The notes: a model not told the origin generated them from the sequence alone. 64,000 nucleotides of DNA from Mytilus californianus (GCF_021869535.1 NW_026262668.1:70577558-70641557); one strand, 5' to 3'; shown: positions 10,830 to 23,756, counted from the stretch's first letter. Translations and numbers: made by a program.

Positions 10830-13530
10830 TTAGAGAGAGTAACTCATTTGGATTTCACCAATTTTCAATAAGGCTCTCTTAATACAATAATAATTACATT
10901 AAAAATAAACAATACAAATTCAATAATAATGATAAATAAAGATGCAATACAATTTAAATTCAATAAACAATTATTATATGGCATTACAGTACAAATATCA
11001 TGGTAATGTTAAAAGTGCATAGATTTGTATTTATGCTTAAATTCTAATACTGTGTTTGATTTTTTAATTGTATTAGGAAGAGCATTCCAAACTTTTGGTC
11101 CACTGTACAAGAGTCTAGACTTATACAACTCTGTATTTAGTTTTGGAATTATAAAATTATCTGCAACGAACATCTCGTATTGTATTTTTGGTTTGTAGAA
11201 GCTGATAAAATAAGACTTGACAAATATTCTGGAGCTAAACCATTTTTTGCCTTATACATTGATAATGATTTATGATAATGTATTCTTTGTGTAATCGGCA
11301 CAATATTAAATTCGTGAAATAATTCGCTTGAAGGTTTGGTGTAATCATGTTCGTCTAAAATTATTCTTGCTGCCCTCTTTTGCAGTTTTAGTAAACTATC
11401 TAATAGAAAGTTGTTGCAGTTTCCCCATATTGAACAACAATAATCTAAATGAGGTAAAACGTAAGCGTTATAAAACAGTTGTCTAGCTTTGTGATTTAAG
11501 TATTTCTTTATCCTTTTTAGTAAAGCTAAAGATGAGTTGACTTTTTTTTATTATATGATCAATATGAGAAGACCAAGATAGAGATGCGTCAACAAAAATA
11601 CCCAGAACCTTTTCAAATGTACTTTCTTAAATTTGTTGTCCATTTATGTTAAGATGAATGTTTTCATCTGATGTAACAAAAAGCTTCTGTTTAGAGCCAA
11701 TACTTATAGCTTTCGTTTTAGATACATTTACAGCCATTTTATTGTCACCACACCAGCGAAAAATATCTTGTAAAACCGTATTAAGTTTTTGACTGATGCA
11801 ACGTTTGTTTTGTCCAATGACTGATATGGTGCTATCATCAGCAAATAAATCGGTGTTATGATTAGGATTAGATAAAAGAAGATCATTTATAAAAATTAAA
11901 AACAACACAGGTCCTAAAACAGATCCTTGAGGTACACCCGTTTTTTTGTTTTTGTACGTCTGAAAATGTATTTGAAATAGATACCATCTGGTATCTGTCA
12001 GCCAAATATGATGTAAACCAACATAGCGAATTATAAGCAAAGTTGTATTTGTTTAATTTTTGAAGAAGTAGTTCATGATTGAGAAGATCAAAGACTTTTG
12101 CTAGATCTAGAAACACTGCCTCAACAAGATCGTCATCATCAATGGCTTTAAGCCATTTATCCAATAAAGCTGTTAACGCAGTTTGACAAGAATGGTTTGC
12201 GCGAAAGCCTGACTGCATTCTATGCAATAAATTGTATTTATTAAGATAATTTACTATGTGTGTTTTCACATGTTTCTCAAGGATTTTAGAAATGAGTGGT
12301 AAAATTACAATTAGTCTGTAATTAAAAACATCCTGTTTTGAACCTTTGTTCTTATAAACTGGTATGACTTTAGCCAGATTAAATGAAGATGGAAAAATAC
12401 ATGTTTTCATACTTAAGTTAAAAATATGACAAAGTGGTAGTGAAATAGCATGAGAAGACATCTTTAAAAACTTTGCACTTATGGTATCAAGACCTGTTGC
12501 TTTTGATTCATCTAGTGCTTTTAGTTTAAAAACACAAAGTCATAACTCATAAGTGGTATAGAAAAATACACGTTATCTGGTACATGACCCGATATGAAAT
12601 CATCATGTTTGTTAAAACAAAAGTTGTTGATGTTTTGATTTATATTAAGATTAGCTGTGATATTTGTGAAATAAGCATTAAAAACATCAGCAATACTTTT
12701 TGGATCTATAATTTGCTTTTTGTTACAATCACTTATGATTTTAATACTGGTATGATTGTCGGTTCCGCTGACAGTATGTAGGTGTTTCCATAATTTACTA
12801 CTGTTGCCCTTTTTGTGTTCTATGATATTGATATTATAATTTTGTTTTGAGTTTTCGATGAGATATTTGACTTTGTTTCTCTAGAGTCTATAACTATACA
12901 TATATCTTTTTTCTTATGATAAAAACCACGTTTTCTCATGCTATCTCGAATTTCATCATTCATCCACTCATTTTGATACAAACGTTTTACTGTCATTTTT
13001 ATGAGTGGAGCATGATGATTTAAATTCAGTAAAAGTATTAAAAAATGACAACAATGCTTTTTCGGGGTCATCAATTTCTAATACACTATCAAATGATTTT
13101 CATTAAATGTTTAGTAGACCTGAACGTAATACATTCGTGCATTTTCTTTTTCGATTTTAACCCTCTTTTGTGAGAAATGCATACTGGATAGTGGTCACTG
13201 ATAGAATACTTTGGAATAGAAATAAAATGAATATTATCTGGTTCATTACTATAAATATGGTCTACCAAAGTGGAAGATGTTTTGTGGGAACTGAGACTAT
13301 TTGAGACAAGTTAAAAATGTTTTTTCCAATGGGACTATTTAGCTGGAATTTTGCTTGACGCCAAATCAATATTAAAGTCACCCAAAATAATTATTTCCTC
13401 ATCTTCGATACCAACATTTGTCAACATTGATTCAAATTTTGTAATCCACTCTGCATTACTATTTGGTGGTCTAAAATAGGTTTTTGATGAACATAAATAA
13501 GTTCGGTCCAAATTGACTCTAAATCATCCT
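10830..13530 (-). mobile_element. LINE (non-LTR retrotransposon), 5'-truncated
   Basis: The minus strand carries, in order, an apurinic-like endonuclease C-terminal half, a reverse transcriptase and a C-terminal thumb region, then a 3' untranslated stretch next to the hairpin/TAA block at 10.7-10.8 kb. The 5' end stops near 13,530, where the word TCCTTTTCCAAATCATATC is tandemly duplicated (13,528-13,566), consistent with an insertion junction. The order endonuclease-RT without an RNase H domain fits the jockey/CR1/L2 group. I cannot name the clade from sequence alone. Confidence 0.85.
11010..13520 (-). pseudogene. endonuclease-reverse transcriptase ORF, frameshifted
   Basis: Endonuclease: YFRPPNSNAEW, then EEIIILGDFNIDLAS near 13,380, then TLVDHIYSNEPD and SISDHYPVCISHKR near 13,150-13,270. 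Reverse transcriptase: FNLAKVIPVYKNKGSK and NYRLIVILPLISKILEK (12,240-12,400), MQSGFRANHSCQTAL, VFLDLAKVFDLLNHELL, GVPQGSVLGPVLFLIFINDL and the catalytic LFADDSTISV near 11,835. Thumb: VLGIFVDASLSWSSHI near 11,590, LPHLDYCCSIWGNCNN, QKRAARIILDEHDYTKP and SGPKVWNALPNTIKKS, with a stop near 11,012. The catalytic aspartates of the ADD box are present. At least one frame change lies in the A/T run at 11,940-11,947, and further breaks occur between 12,470 and 13,340, so it is not expected to be active. Confidence 0.85.
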
Positions 13531-13614
13531 TTTCCAAATCATATCGTCCTTTTCCAAATCATATCATAAGTGATGGTGACCTATACATGCTTACGACTCT
13601 GTTGTACTAATTCT

Positions 13615-13835
13615 AGGGATGTTCTATGCCAGTAATAGATTACTTTAGCTGTATTTGGCAAAACCTTTCGGAATTTTGGGTCCTCAATGCTCTTGAACTT
13701 CGTACTTTTTTGGCCTGTTTAACTTTTTTTAATCGAACGTCACTGATGAGTCTTTTGAAGACGAAACGCGCATCTGGCGTACAAAATTTTAATACGGTAA
13801 CTGGCATCTATGATGAGTTTATTTTGATAAATATC
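13615..13835 (+). repeat. dispersed repeat (GAAGACGAAACGCGC type)
   Basis: Contains CGTCACTGATGAGTCTTTTG, ACGAAACGCGCATCTGGCG and GGCATCTATGATGAGTTTAT, a combination I recognise from mussel genomic repeats. It sits directly beside the LINE. There is one copy in this window, so the call depends on memory rather than internal comparison. Confidence 0.55.
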
Positions 13836-14029
13836 TCATTTGCAATCATACCACATCTTCTAATTTTTAATACTTATCATCAGAAAATTAAATTTCTTTT
13901 ACCATTGATGTACTTTAATTGATTAAAGTCTGTGATATCTGAAAAAATACGTATGTTTTCCACAACCTCATTTCCTACAAAACCTTTAAAAAACTCAATA
14001 AAAACAAATAATACTTATCATATCTACAT

Positions 14030-14145
14030 TCTCGCTGTGTTGAAGACCCATTGGTGGCCTACGGCTGTTTTCTGCTCTTTGGTTGGGTTGTTGTCTCTTT
14101 GACACATTCCCCATTTCCATTCTCAATTTTATGTATATACAAGTA
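14030..14145 (+). repeat. dispersed repeat (GTTGAAGACCCATTGGTGG type)
   Basis: Contains CGCTGTGTTGAAGACCCATT, GGTGGCCTACGGCTG and TTGTCTCTTTGACACATTCC, recognised as a very common mussel dispersed sequence. Single copy here. Confidence 0.55.
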
Positions 14146-14790
14146 ATGCTTCCTTGTTCATCCACAGAGGAAAATAAACAACATATATGATAAAAGTCTA
14201 GGGCTTTCTGTTCATAACTTAAGATTGAAGAACATTTTTATTTATATATAAAAACACATATTTAGAGCTGTTTTCACAAAAATAACTAGGAATTTTAGAT
14301 AATAAGGCCACCAGGAGCCTAACTTGTCGAAAAATAAATATCTTTGTATCAATAATGTTAAATGAATTTGCGAATGCAAGAAGTGAGAGGGGTTCGGGGG
14401 TCTGCCCTGGAAATATATTGAATGTGTATGCTTTGAAATACGGTATAGTACCTATAATTAGGTTGTGAAAATTTCAACTTTCTTTCCTCAAGTGTTGTTG
14501 GATCGGTTTCCTAGCTTGTCCTGTAAGTCGATACCGGTTCGTAACAAGTCTGGATATGCATGCATAAGCAGATGACGCTTATCTTGCGGACACATTCAGT
14601 ACCTCTCAGTTAGTAGATAATATTAAGTTACCATAAGGGTTTTTTTCTCCTTGTAGGTATCTTTGAAAAGTGTTTTTAATATATAGGAATAGTCAATTCC
14701 TTTACGCTAAGCACGCACCACTGTTGAGACTTTCGTTCAGCTCGAACCTTAAAAATATACCTCGGCGTATCTAAAACAATTAAGGGATGA
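14146..14790. other. noncoding stretch, nothing recognised
   Basis: No exon or repeat could be supported. Confidence 0.4.
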
Positions 14791-14797
14791 ATATTAT

Positions 14798-14905
14798 ACA
14801 ATTATGGCCCGTAGAGAAGGTGAATATCCAAAATTGTGAACACGAAATAATTTTTTAGGGTTGACAATTTTGGATATTCATCGCTTCTAAGGGGCCACAA
14901 TTGTT
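14798..14905. repeat. foldback hairpin element
   Basis: Imperfect inverted arms of about 40 bp: CAATTATGGCCCGTAG, then AAGGTGAATATCCAAAATTG on the left, and CAATTTTGGATATTCATCGC, then TTCTAAGGGGCCACAATTG on the right. About 27 bp of spacer separates them. It resembles a small foldback or MITE-like insertion. Confidence 0.8.
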
Positions 14906-16920
14906 TTATTATACCGAACTAACAGTGGAAGGGCCTTTTAAAGCATTGAAAAAGCACTTAACCTACTGTATCGTAACAAACACTGTAGTAAACGTTCGAA
15001 AATAAATTTGTGTCTTAGAATTTCTCGTATGTACAACAAAGGTAGAATCTTTTTGTAAAATATTGATGGCCCTAAAAAGGACCGTTTATAAGAGATATCC
15101 TCGGCACTAGATGCATTTCCAAAGCCTTGTATACTCGTCAATTGATGGGCTTCCTGCAACTTGAACGTTGCCATTTTTTTTACCTACGTCTGTGACGTCA
15201 TTTTCATGGGAGATAACTCGTGTACAAATCAAGAAACTCGAAAGGTTTATAGGGTTATTCACCGCTGGTGTAAAATTTTAGGGTTATTCGTCCCTCCTTG
15301 TAATTAAATGAAAATTAACTGAATTATTCCATGTCATGTGATAACGTGTTACCCAATAGAATTGTTTATAATATATGTAAGGTATAAAAACATTCATTGT
15401 TTCTATCTAGACGCTATTTAGACATTGCGTGGCATTGAAACGTTGAAACACAACACATTTAAATCAGGATTTATTTCGGGATTTGTTCTGTTTATACACA
15501 AATTTTGGTCTATTAAATTGTTCATACATTTTGACGGTCATTTCGAAAATGGCAACCAGCTAATAATTTTTGACACCGGGAATCAATTCAGAATGGCAAA
15601 CAATACTTGTGTTTCAATTTTCGTTAAAAATCCCAACATTAAAAGATGGATTCTCAAATTTTGTGTGTTTTTTTTTTAATAAATCTCACTTTCTATCGCT
15701 AAATGGGCACTGATAATCAATTCAGAATAGTATAGTACATATAATTTGATTTCGGTCAAGTCCTATAATAGAAAGAGTTTTCTTCAAATGTGATTTTCTT
15801 TTATCAAAAACTATTTTTTATCGAAAATTTGACAAAGGGCATCGGTTTTGAATTCCATATTACACCTTGATATAAATTGTCTATGAAAATTAATCCTAGC
15901 ACATACAGATGAAAATCATGTTTTGTTTACTTTTAACAAAAATTAAATTTTTATCACATTTTCCCCTAATTTTCACATGCCGCAAATTTGAAATCCCCGG
16001 ATTCAATTATTATTTTAAATGGAAATTCTAGCTCACACAGATATTTCTAATTTTTTTTATAGTTTTTTTATCCAAAAAGTTCCCCCTGTTTTAAATAAAA
16101 TCATTGACAAGGATTTTCCTTTTATAGATATAGATACTGTTCATAAAAATATTGATATCAGATGAGACAATCTTTACATTTGATACCACATAAAAATGTT
16201 GACGGACTGACAGACAGTAATTGCTATAGGGCAACACGAACTAGTCTGCGTGGTCTTATTATAAAACCAGACCAAATTTCATTGAACCGTCATAGCCTAA
16301 TCGTTATTTTCCCTAACAAAATTGAACCGGAAGAAGTCATTGAAGTTCAGTCTTTCGCCAAACAATTTACATTATAAATTTTCGTATAATTGCAAAACTA
16401 TTTTAACACTTGCAATGATTTTTGCAAGGACAATAAGCGACACTGGATCTTTCATGATCCTTTTCACGATCACAAAAAGAGGTAACCGATTTTTCAAGAT
16501 CATAAGTATAAAATTTATATAAATATTCCAATTTGCATTGAGTTATTACAAAATAATTTTGAGAGCCATTTGAAACTTTGATATAGAACAACAAAATTCA
16601 GAGATAGTAATTTAGTCATGATTCATTAAATAAAGGAAAACACACATATTTGTTTACATTTTTTATGTCATTGAATTGTTTGGGACAATCTGCCTTTTGT
16701 AGTTTTGTAAAAACGGAGATTTTTTAAACTCTGATTTTCTCGGATACTGATAAAAATTTTGAACCATTTTGACAGACAATTTTTTTTTCTTCAAAATTTG
16801 TTCTTATAATTCAATAAATTAAATTATTTATTGACCTTGCATGTGTCTTCTCGATTATATTTCCTTCACGATCCCATGCCATATATCTTTCACGATCCTG
16901 TCGCAATACTTAAAGTTACA
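14906..16920. other. AT-rich noncoding stretch
   Basis: No coding exon recognised. GACGGACTGACAGACAG near 16,200 resembles the microsatellite seed that marks one end of tandem-core elements elsewhere in this window, so 15.7-16.4 kb may be a decayed copy of such an element. This is not certain. Confidence 0.35.
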
Positions 16921-16924
16921 TATT

Positions 16925-17500
16925 TTTACAGGTCTTTTTTTCTAGATATACCGAATGACAGCCGTGAATTTAGTTTGTAAAGTAGTCGTTGGTGGCCAAC
17001 TTTATCAAATGATTTAGCAAAGTCCATAATGATGAGGTCAGTTTGTATGGTACAATTGTTGCTCAATTATATCTCTTGGATAAAAACAATTAATTGCGAC
17101 TCACAAGATTGTTTTTTTTTTATCTAAAACCATGTTGAAGATTATATTACATGTAGATGACATATTTTTCTAAATGTGACATTATGTTACTTGTGATAAT
17201 ATGTTCCATGATCTTACAGCAAACATGTGTACGAAATGAGTCTATAATCTACAGGTTTATATTTTCATCCTTTTTTAATGCAGGAGCAACGTTTGCGTGT
17301 TTCCAATCTTTCGGTGTTTCGCCTGACTCTATTGACTTACTAAATATTAATTGTTGACACTTGCTTTTATGATTCTTTAAGTACGCTACTATTTATATTG
17401 TCAGGTTCACATGCTTAATGTGGGTTATGTTTAGTTAATAACTTTGCGACTCCTGTTTTGCTAATAGATATGTGTGGCACTTCAAGATGTAGGCTAAAAA
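16925..17500 (-). pseudogene. LINE reverse transcriptase fragment, N-terminal half
   Basis: Minus-strand reading across several frames gives SKTGVAKLLTKHNPHKA, then PDNI, a W..A.V.PIFKKG-like stretch near 17,270, an NYRLISYTC-like stretch, SCESQLIVFIQEI near 17,090 and TDLIIMDFAKSFDKV followed by HQRLLYKL near 17,000. These are the finger and first palm blocks of a non-LTR reverse transcriptase; the catalytic ADD box and thumb are absent. Several stops and frame changes separate the blocks. It belongs to a different family from the LINE at 10.8-13.5 kb, judging by the block sequences. Confidence 0.8.
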
Positions 17501-19171
17501 AAACCAAAAACAAACAAACAAACAGATGTTCACCTACCGAGAAAACCCAATAAAAAAAAAGAAATAGCCAATAGTGCTGAATGTAGCGTTCAAGACCAAA
17601 AAATCGATTAATCAATCATGTGAGTATTGCTCTTCAATTCTTTGTAATATAAATATACATATTCTAAGGCCTTCCTGTGGATATGGTGCTGATATTCGTT
17701 ATCAAAATATGGAATTTGTCATTGCAGATAAAATATCTACTTTGGTCCAGCATATCCCACAAGTTTCCTCCGTTTTACTCCGGTAGATGAACTATATTGT
17801 TATATGACATTTCTTTTTTTATTCCGCACTTTTTGATAACACGCGGAGATAACTTGACCAATCGTTATTAGAAATGAACTGTTTTTGGTGTCATAATATC
17901 CTACTGTGTACCAGATCGACAAGCTTAGTCGGATTTTCAAAGGTCTAGATCACATAGTAATACCAGTAGTCTGCACCAAGAATGTCACCCCTCCCTTCTC
18001 GGACACACAGTTCTCACTCCGAGCGGACTTTTTCTTTGATCTTACTCCTAAATGTCGCGTACTTAGTAGGGAAGCAATAACTACATGTCATAAACATTTT
18101 GCTTTAGTGGAATGGTAGTATTTTCTGATCCATAGAAATATATTTACCTTATTTAGAATTTTCTCTACTTTCTAACAAGAGCCCATAACCTACATACACA
18201 GTTCATTGAATTAATTCCATTATAATATTCCGAAATGCTAGTTTACGTGAATATGTATAACAACCGTCATCCTAAGCCACTTGCATTTATGCTAGTAGTC
18301 TGTCAGTGTTTGGCAGCCTTTTTAAATGCAGTTAATACAAAAAAAAAAAAAAAAAACCAATAAAGCCAACATTTTCACCTGCTTGTAAATTTATTTTTTA
18401 TTTTGTACACCCAATTCGTCCTTCATCTGGATAAGGTGTGTTCAGTTGATACTGCATAGCATATTTGGTTCAATCACAGATTTTACATATACACTAACCT
18501 TGGTAGGGTTAACAAGAACAACCTAGTTTCCGGAAAGTAAATATCACACGGCCAGCAATCAAAGCCATGTCTTAATTCAATTCAACATTACAGTAAGGTC
18601 AGACTTAACTGTTTCTCTTCTAGAAAAGACCACTCTTTAAGATTTTGAAAGTCGTTTAGATTTAAGATGGAACATTACAAATAATGTTTAAATATCCATC
18701 ATCTTCTTAAACTGTCAACCAAAGAAATCTACAAAAATTTGTAATCAACTTATCCTTAATTTGGGCGAAACAACCATAAAATGTTTGCCACTTGACGTTA
18801 AACAAACAATAATCAATAAGATTATTTTTTTGTCAAATTAGAATTATTGAAACATCGCAATTACAGCAAATTAACTAAAATAAACATTCACAAAATCATT
18901 AAACAATCATTAAACAAATGCCTCTCGATAAACAGTTACTGTATGCAAATGTCTTTGAGAAAAAATTCAAAATTCTTAGATAAAACTGAATGTTTGTCAG
19001 GAGAAACCATTTTCTACCTCAAACACCATGTCTATGGTGTTTACTTAATGTCTACATGATCAATATTTTAATTTGCCAGTTGATCATGACCTTACCTGGA
19101 GTATTACGAATCATCTATATTTAGTAACAAGTAACAGTAGGCTTTGTGGTTAACAACATCTGTAATATAAA
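17501..19171. other. noncoding stretch upstream of the two-exon gene
   Basis: Contains a poly-A tract near 18,339-18,356 but no exon I can support. The promoter or 5' exons of the gene starting at 19,172 would lie here. I see no convincing TATA box or matching splice donor. Confidence 0.35.
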
Positions 19172-19696
19172 ATGAAGAAGATGAAGCAAGTATTGATTCC
19201 AACTTGTTTTCAAACAACGCATTCGAGAATGTCGAGTCAAACTTTATATGGAATACAAACAATTCAAAACGAAATATACTGCAGTAATAGTGAGGATTAT
19301 ACAGTCGTAAGCTCGGAGCAAAATGAAGTACTTCATCAAAGATGTTCATCTAAATCTTCCGGAACTAGCTCTGTTGACACTTTTACAATCAAAGCGCGCA
19401 TGGAAAATTTGGAAATAGCACTGACAATGCTTAATGAAAATTTTCAACGCATGGAAAATGCTATGAATAAACAAATAGAAAGAGCTATAGAAATTATTAT
19501 AGGAACAACAGAAAAAGTCGAAAAAGAAGAAACAGTGTTACGAACTAAAGATAAATACTTTATGAAAAGTGAAAACAAAAAGTTAATGAAAGCAGTAAAG
19601 TTTCTAACAGAAAGTTCTAGGATTATGAGAACAGCTTTATCAGAGCACACAAAATTTATAGACCATATTACGAGTGTCATTAACCAACCTACAGAG
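19172..19696 (+). CDS. unrecognised coiled-coil protein, exon 1
   Basis: Open from an ATG preceded by an in-frame stop at 19,163 and running 175 codons to a splice donor, CAGAG|GTAAAC, at 19,696/19,697. Residues 1-70 are polar and serine-rich with scattered cysteines (C12, C37, C58). Residues 71-170 are strongly helical, with repeated hydrophobic spacing (MENLEIALTMLNENFQRMEN, then MNKQIERAIEIII, then LMKAVKFLTESSRIM), suggesting a coiled coil or helical bundle. The exon ends in phase 0 and joins in phase to the exon at 23,757. No signal peptide or membrane segment is seen. I do not recognise the family. Reading through the donor adds a hydrophobic tail that looks like intron. Function unknown; the gene call rests on the donor, the phase match and composition unlike the surrounding repeats. 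Confidence 0.6.
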
Positions 19697-20099
19697 GTAA
19701 ACATTAACATGCATTTTTATAGCAAATTTATGTTTACTTTTAGTCTCTTATGTTGTCATTCGTTTTTATGATATATGATGTTGTTTGGGTTCACTGCAAA
19801 ACAAGGATCAGGTTCAAAATCAAAACTTTCCTGTGATCGTTATGGTCGGTTATTAAAAAACATGAGACAATGAACCGCAGAGAGAAATTTGGAAAATTAG
19901 TAAAAAAAATCATGGTTTGCAGGTTTTGTTTTGTCTTTCTTTTTAATTTTGTGCATCTTTGGCAAATTTGTCTTAGTTTCTAAATCTGTAAGGTCTTTTT
20001 TATGTAAAGTATTCCATATTAGTACAATTTTTACTAGCCTTTTGAGTGTAACTAGAATATGTCTGGTCTTCGGTTACATGGTTTAAAAGAATTGGCTTA

Positions 20100-20160
20100 T
20101 TAAAATTTTGTCAGCAAATTGTACAAAATTTTGTAAGCAAATTGCACAAAATTTTTGGAT
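20100..20160. repeat. 24-bp tandem duplication
   Basis: TTTTGTCAGCAAATTGTACA is followed directly by TTTTGTAAGCAAATTGCACA, each ending in AAA. Confidence 0.8.
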
Positions 20161-20549
20161 CTATAGCATTTTGAAATTTTGAAATGACTGAATTTCTGTT
20201 ACTCTTTAAGGCCTATAACATGTATATTTTGATTAAAGTCCTTTGGATAACAAAAACATCGTGCATTACACTTGCTACCTATGCGGTTATATTTATAGTT
20301 CTTTGCATTGATCGATTTAACCTCACTAACAAAACATGAAAATCAATGAAAATTTACATTTGATTATAAACCAAACTGAATGAATCATCTGAATAATTTA
20401 GAAAGTATATCCTGTGTTTATAGTTTTCTTTGTGTAATGGGGAATAAAAGGCAAACTTCAAACAAATAGTACATGTTCACAGATTATCTTGACATGTCCC
20501 GTTTTTACTGTTTATCTAGTTGGTTAATTGCATTGGCCAATGAGTACTA

Positions 20550-20675
20550 AATCAGGGAATCACAGATGTTGATAGGAGGGGGAGTGTTGTTTGTCAGGAA
20601 ATCGCAGATGTTGACAGGAGGGGGATGGTGCAACAAGGAATCGCATAGGTTGACAGATTGTGGACGGTGCGAAAG
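20550..20675. repeat. degenerate minisatellite, 3 units
   Basis: Three related units read roughly AATCGCAGATGTTGACAGGA, then GGGGG..GGTG, near 20,556, 20,600 and 20,638, with decreasing similarity. Confidence 0.7.
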
Positions 20676-20984
20676 AAAAATCTCAGTAATTATTAACCTC
20701 TGATCAAATAATTAATAGCAGGTTGACAAATATTTTGTTCTGATTTTATCCCCACTCAACTTTGATTACGATAGGAAATGTTCATTTTCTTCAACGTAAA
20801 AGCCATATTTGTTTATAAACTATATTTATGCTTTTCTTTTTAAATTAGAAGTTTGCTGCTTTAACATTGATTTGTTTTTACTTAATTCTTTTATTTGGTC
20901 GTATAAAACTTGACGTGGCTATGTATTTGTGCATCACACTTTCCTGGTGCAGGTGTGTCCAGAGGTGCAATTTGAACGCATGAA

Positions 20985-21480
20985 ATGTGTAGTGTTATTT
21001 TCATTTTGTATACCCTTATATTTATATTTTTGAGTTATTTTGTACTTTATCAGGAAAGTGTATACATTTGTATATGTCATTATGTTTTACTATACTGTAC
21101 TATCAACTACAAAAACTTTTTTGTTGGTGTCTTTGTTAGATTTATTCGTATGTTTGTTTGGATTTATAAGTCAGTTGTGTTGTATATCAATGATGTATTT
21201 TTTCACATTTTTGGCTGTTGGTTCCCAGTCTATTGTCACGTTAACTAATTATGTATGTTGAGGTTGCACTCACAATTTTAAAAATATAACGATAAATAAC
21301 TGTCATACAAGTAAAAGGTTTAGCTATAGCTATAAAACCATATACAACGTCTGTACCAAGTCAGGAATATGACAATATTTGTTTTCCAGTCGTTGGTTGA
21401 TATAGTTGAGCGTTTGGTTTTGTCAGGTTTTATGGACTTCTACATTTTTTTAATATACCTTGGAGTTTGGCATTTTATTT
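20985..21480 (+). repeat. retroelement 3' end, family B, diverged copy
   Basis: Shares CTGTCATACAAGT, AGGTTTAGCTA, GCTATAAAACCA, TGTACCAAGTCAGGAATATG and CTTGGAGTTTGGCATTTTA with the copies at 32.7 and 43.5 kb, but with many differences. The overlapping open frames at 20,985-21,260 lie in its untranslated part. Confidence 0.7.
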
Positions 21481-21939
21481 AATACATTTTTTATTTGTTA
21501 CTCGTTTTAGTCTTACTTTAAACTTGCAAAAATGTACCAGTATTCTTTATTCTTAATGGAACTGCACATATTTTCACCTTCGAAATCTATTCGTTTGCTT
21601 GGGAATATTTTTTAGACGTAGTGTACTTATCCTATCATTGAGGCGTTTTAGTTCACATTGGACCGTTGCATCACTCTGCGTCCGTGTTCGTCCGTCATCA
21701 AACTGTTTTCAAATCTTTTCTTCTGAAACCACCATGGTCAATCTATACAAAACAGCCATAATCATCATTATGTTATTCAGTTTTTACAAAAAATAAGAAG
21801 CATATGCCCACCAAATAAAAAAACAAAACACGATCGCTGTCGCTGAAATAGAGCAAGAAGGTCAAATCATGCTATAGCAAAAATCTTCAAAATTATAACA
21901 GACAGAAAACAGTCACCTCAAAAACACCGACACGTCATA

Positions 21940-23010
21940 ATCTAGGATTCGTTCTATTGGTTCGAATTCGTTAATCAATTGCTTATAGAAGTAACTGTTC
22001 TTAAAAGATTATTTTACTCAATATTTGCCTTTTTGATGATTAAAAAATGACCAACAAGGTAAGATCTACTGTACAAGTAACCTAATATGAACGTTGTCAT
22101 CAACCGACTTCTTATAGCTGTTATTGTTCTTAAATGACAATACATTGTACACATTTTTTATGCTTTTTGTGTTTTCTTGGAAACAAATAAAAGAAATATA
22201 GAAACATCATACACCCAAATTGATCTGCGAACCAAGATCTTAAAATAAATCAAAACATAACCGAAATAGTCAATTAATTCCTTAGTGAGTTATTAACCTT
22301 TTATCATTATTCTCCCCTATTTTCCCACACAATAAATATCCATGTTATGCACATCATTCGAAATAAACCAAAGAAATCAATAAAATAGGTGATTTTGTGC
22401 TTTGTATATCCTACAAAAGAAAGACTTTGCTCATTTCGATAACTATAACGTCATTTTAAGGTTGTCCCGCTGTTACAATTTTGTTTTGTGCGCATCTGTG
22501 AAATCACAGTGCGGATTAACTAGTAATAAAATTTTACAACAGCATTGTACACCATTGACGAAAAATTGTGTCATAAACGTTTTTAACTATGCGTGAAAGA
22601 AGATTGTCGGAAGCGTTGTGATTAGGAAGAGAAAAAATATCCCTTTGAGATGCTCAGCTCCTATAAAAACCTACTGCCTTCACTGTTATAAGAAATAATA
22701 GATGACTTTTAATAATATCAGAAAATTTATACATGCCATAAACTATATGACTGCGGTCTTACTTTCAAAACATCGTCAGTTTTCCCCGTGTCCAATAAAA
22801 TGTCCCGATGGACGAAATGAAGCAATCGTATATTGCTTCATTTTGTAACAAAAAAGTCAAGTTAAAAATTGTCGATCGACTCCTAATTTTGGTTATCGTC
22901 CTTAAAAGACGATGTCTCCCCATTTTTTTTATTCATATTACCTTGAAAACAATAACTGAAAAATAGAAACAGCAAATATGATCTTCAAATAAGGCGAACA
23001 TGACATTGAA
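21940..23010 (+). repeat. decayed family F tandem units
   Basis: Repeated fragments of the family F unit can be traced: CGACT followed by TTATAG..TTATTGTTCTTAAA near 22,110, GACCAACAAGGTAAGATCTA near 22,049 and TCGATCGACTCCTAATTTTG near 22,873. The well-preserved array is at 37.7-38.5 kb. These copies are much older, and short chance frames within them are ignored. Confidence 0.5.
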
Positions 23011-23756
23011 ACATTTATGACCGGATTTTTGAAATTTTGATGTATGAAATTCGTTTTCTTGTGAATTTAGGTGTTTTAGTAACTTTCTTCTTATATTTGT
23101 TCTTTTAATCTATAGACTGTAATTTCTATTTGGCATATGTTACTTTTTTCATCTTTTAATTCTTTGTGCTTTTATGTATGTTGATATGATACCTTATTTT
23201 CAAGTTTTGGATTTGTTGCTTTGGGACCTTCAGACTGTTGCGAAATGAAACGTATTAGATAGACTGAAAAATGTTTCCATAAAGCCTAAACCCCAAGCAC
23301 CCCGGTTATACTATAAAATTTAGAGAGAACTGTAAACCATAAAACAATGATCAGGAAGGTAGATCTATAAAAAAACAGGAGGCGAAACTCTTCAATGGGC
23401 TTCATAAAGGGATTACTATCCAAAACTGATGAATTTACCTTTTTTCAATGTTCTACGTGTGGATCTGGATCAAATCTGGTCACGATCTTACTTCCTGGAT
23501 GAAACATGGCTGCCACTGTATGTTGCATTTTATTTTTTAAGTGAGCTATTCAGGATCCTTGCAGACTTTAGTTTGCTTGCAGTTTCAGGTCTGTATAGTT
23601 TAGTGTTAAAAGATGTTAATAGAAGATGACAATGGTATTGCCCAAAAGTCGGTTCTAGCATTTAATTCGATGAAGAAACTGCAAGCATTTAAAATACTCT
23701 ATTTCATTAGGCCTATATGTTCCTGAAATATTGATAAATAACTTATTGTATTTCAG

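Larger units (their letters stand above)
19697..23756 (+). other. intron of the two-exon gene (about 4.06 kb)
   Basis: Bounded by GTAAAC and TTGTATTTCAG. It holds only repeats: a 24-bp duplication (20,105-20,157), a 55-bp minisatellite (20,550-20,675), a retroelement 3' end (20,985-21,480) and decayed family F units (21,940-23,010). A short extra exon cannot be excluded; a 66-codon frame at 23,429-23,629 has no supporting splice sites. Confidence 0.5.

Noticed and set aside
17906..18118. 70-codon frame (MYQIDKLSRIFKGLDHIVIP...)
   Set aside because: Composition is somewhat protein-like, but no splice sites, homologue or second exon could be identified. It may be part of a dispersed repeat.
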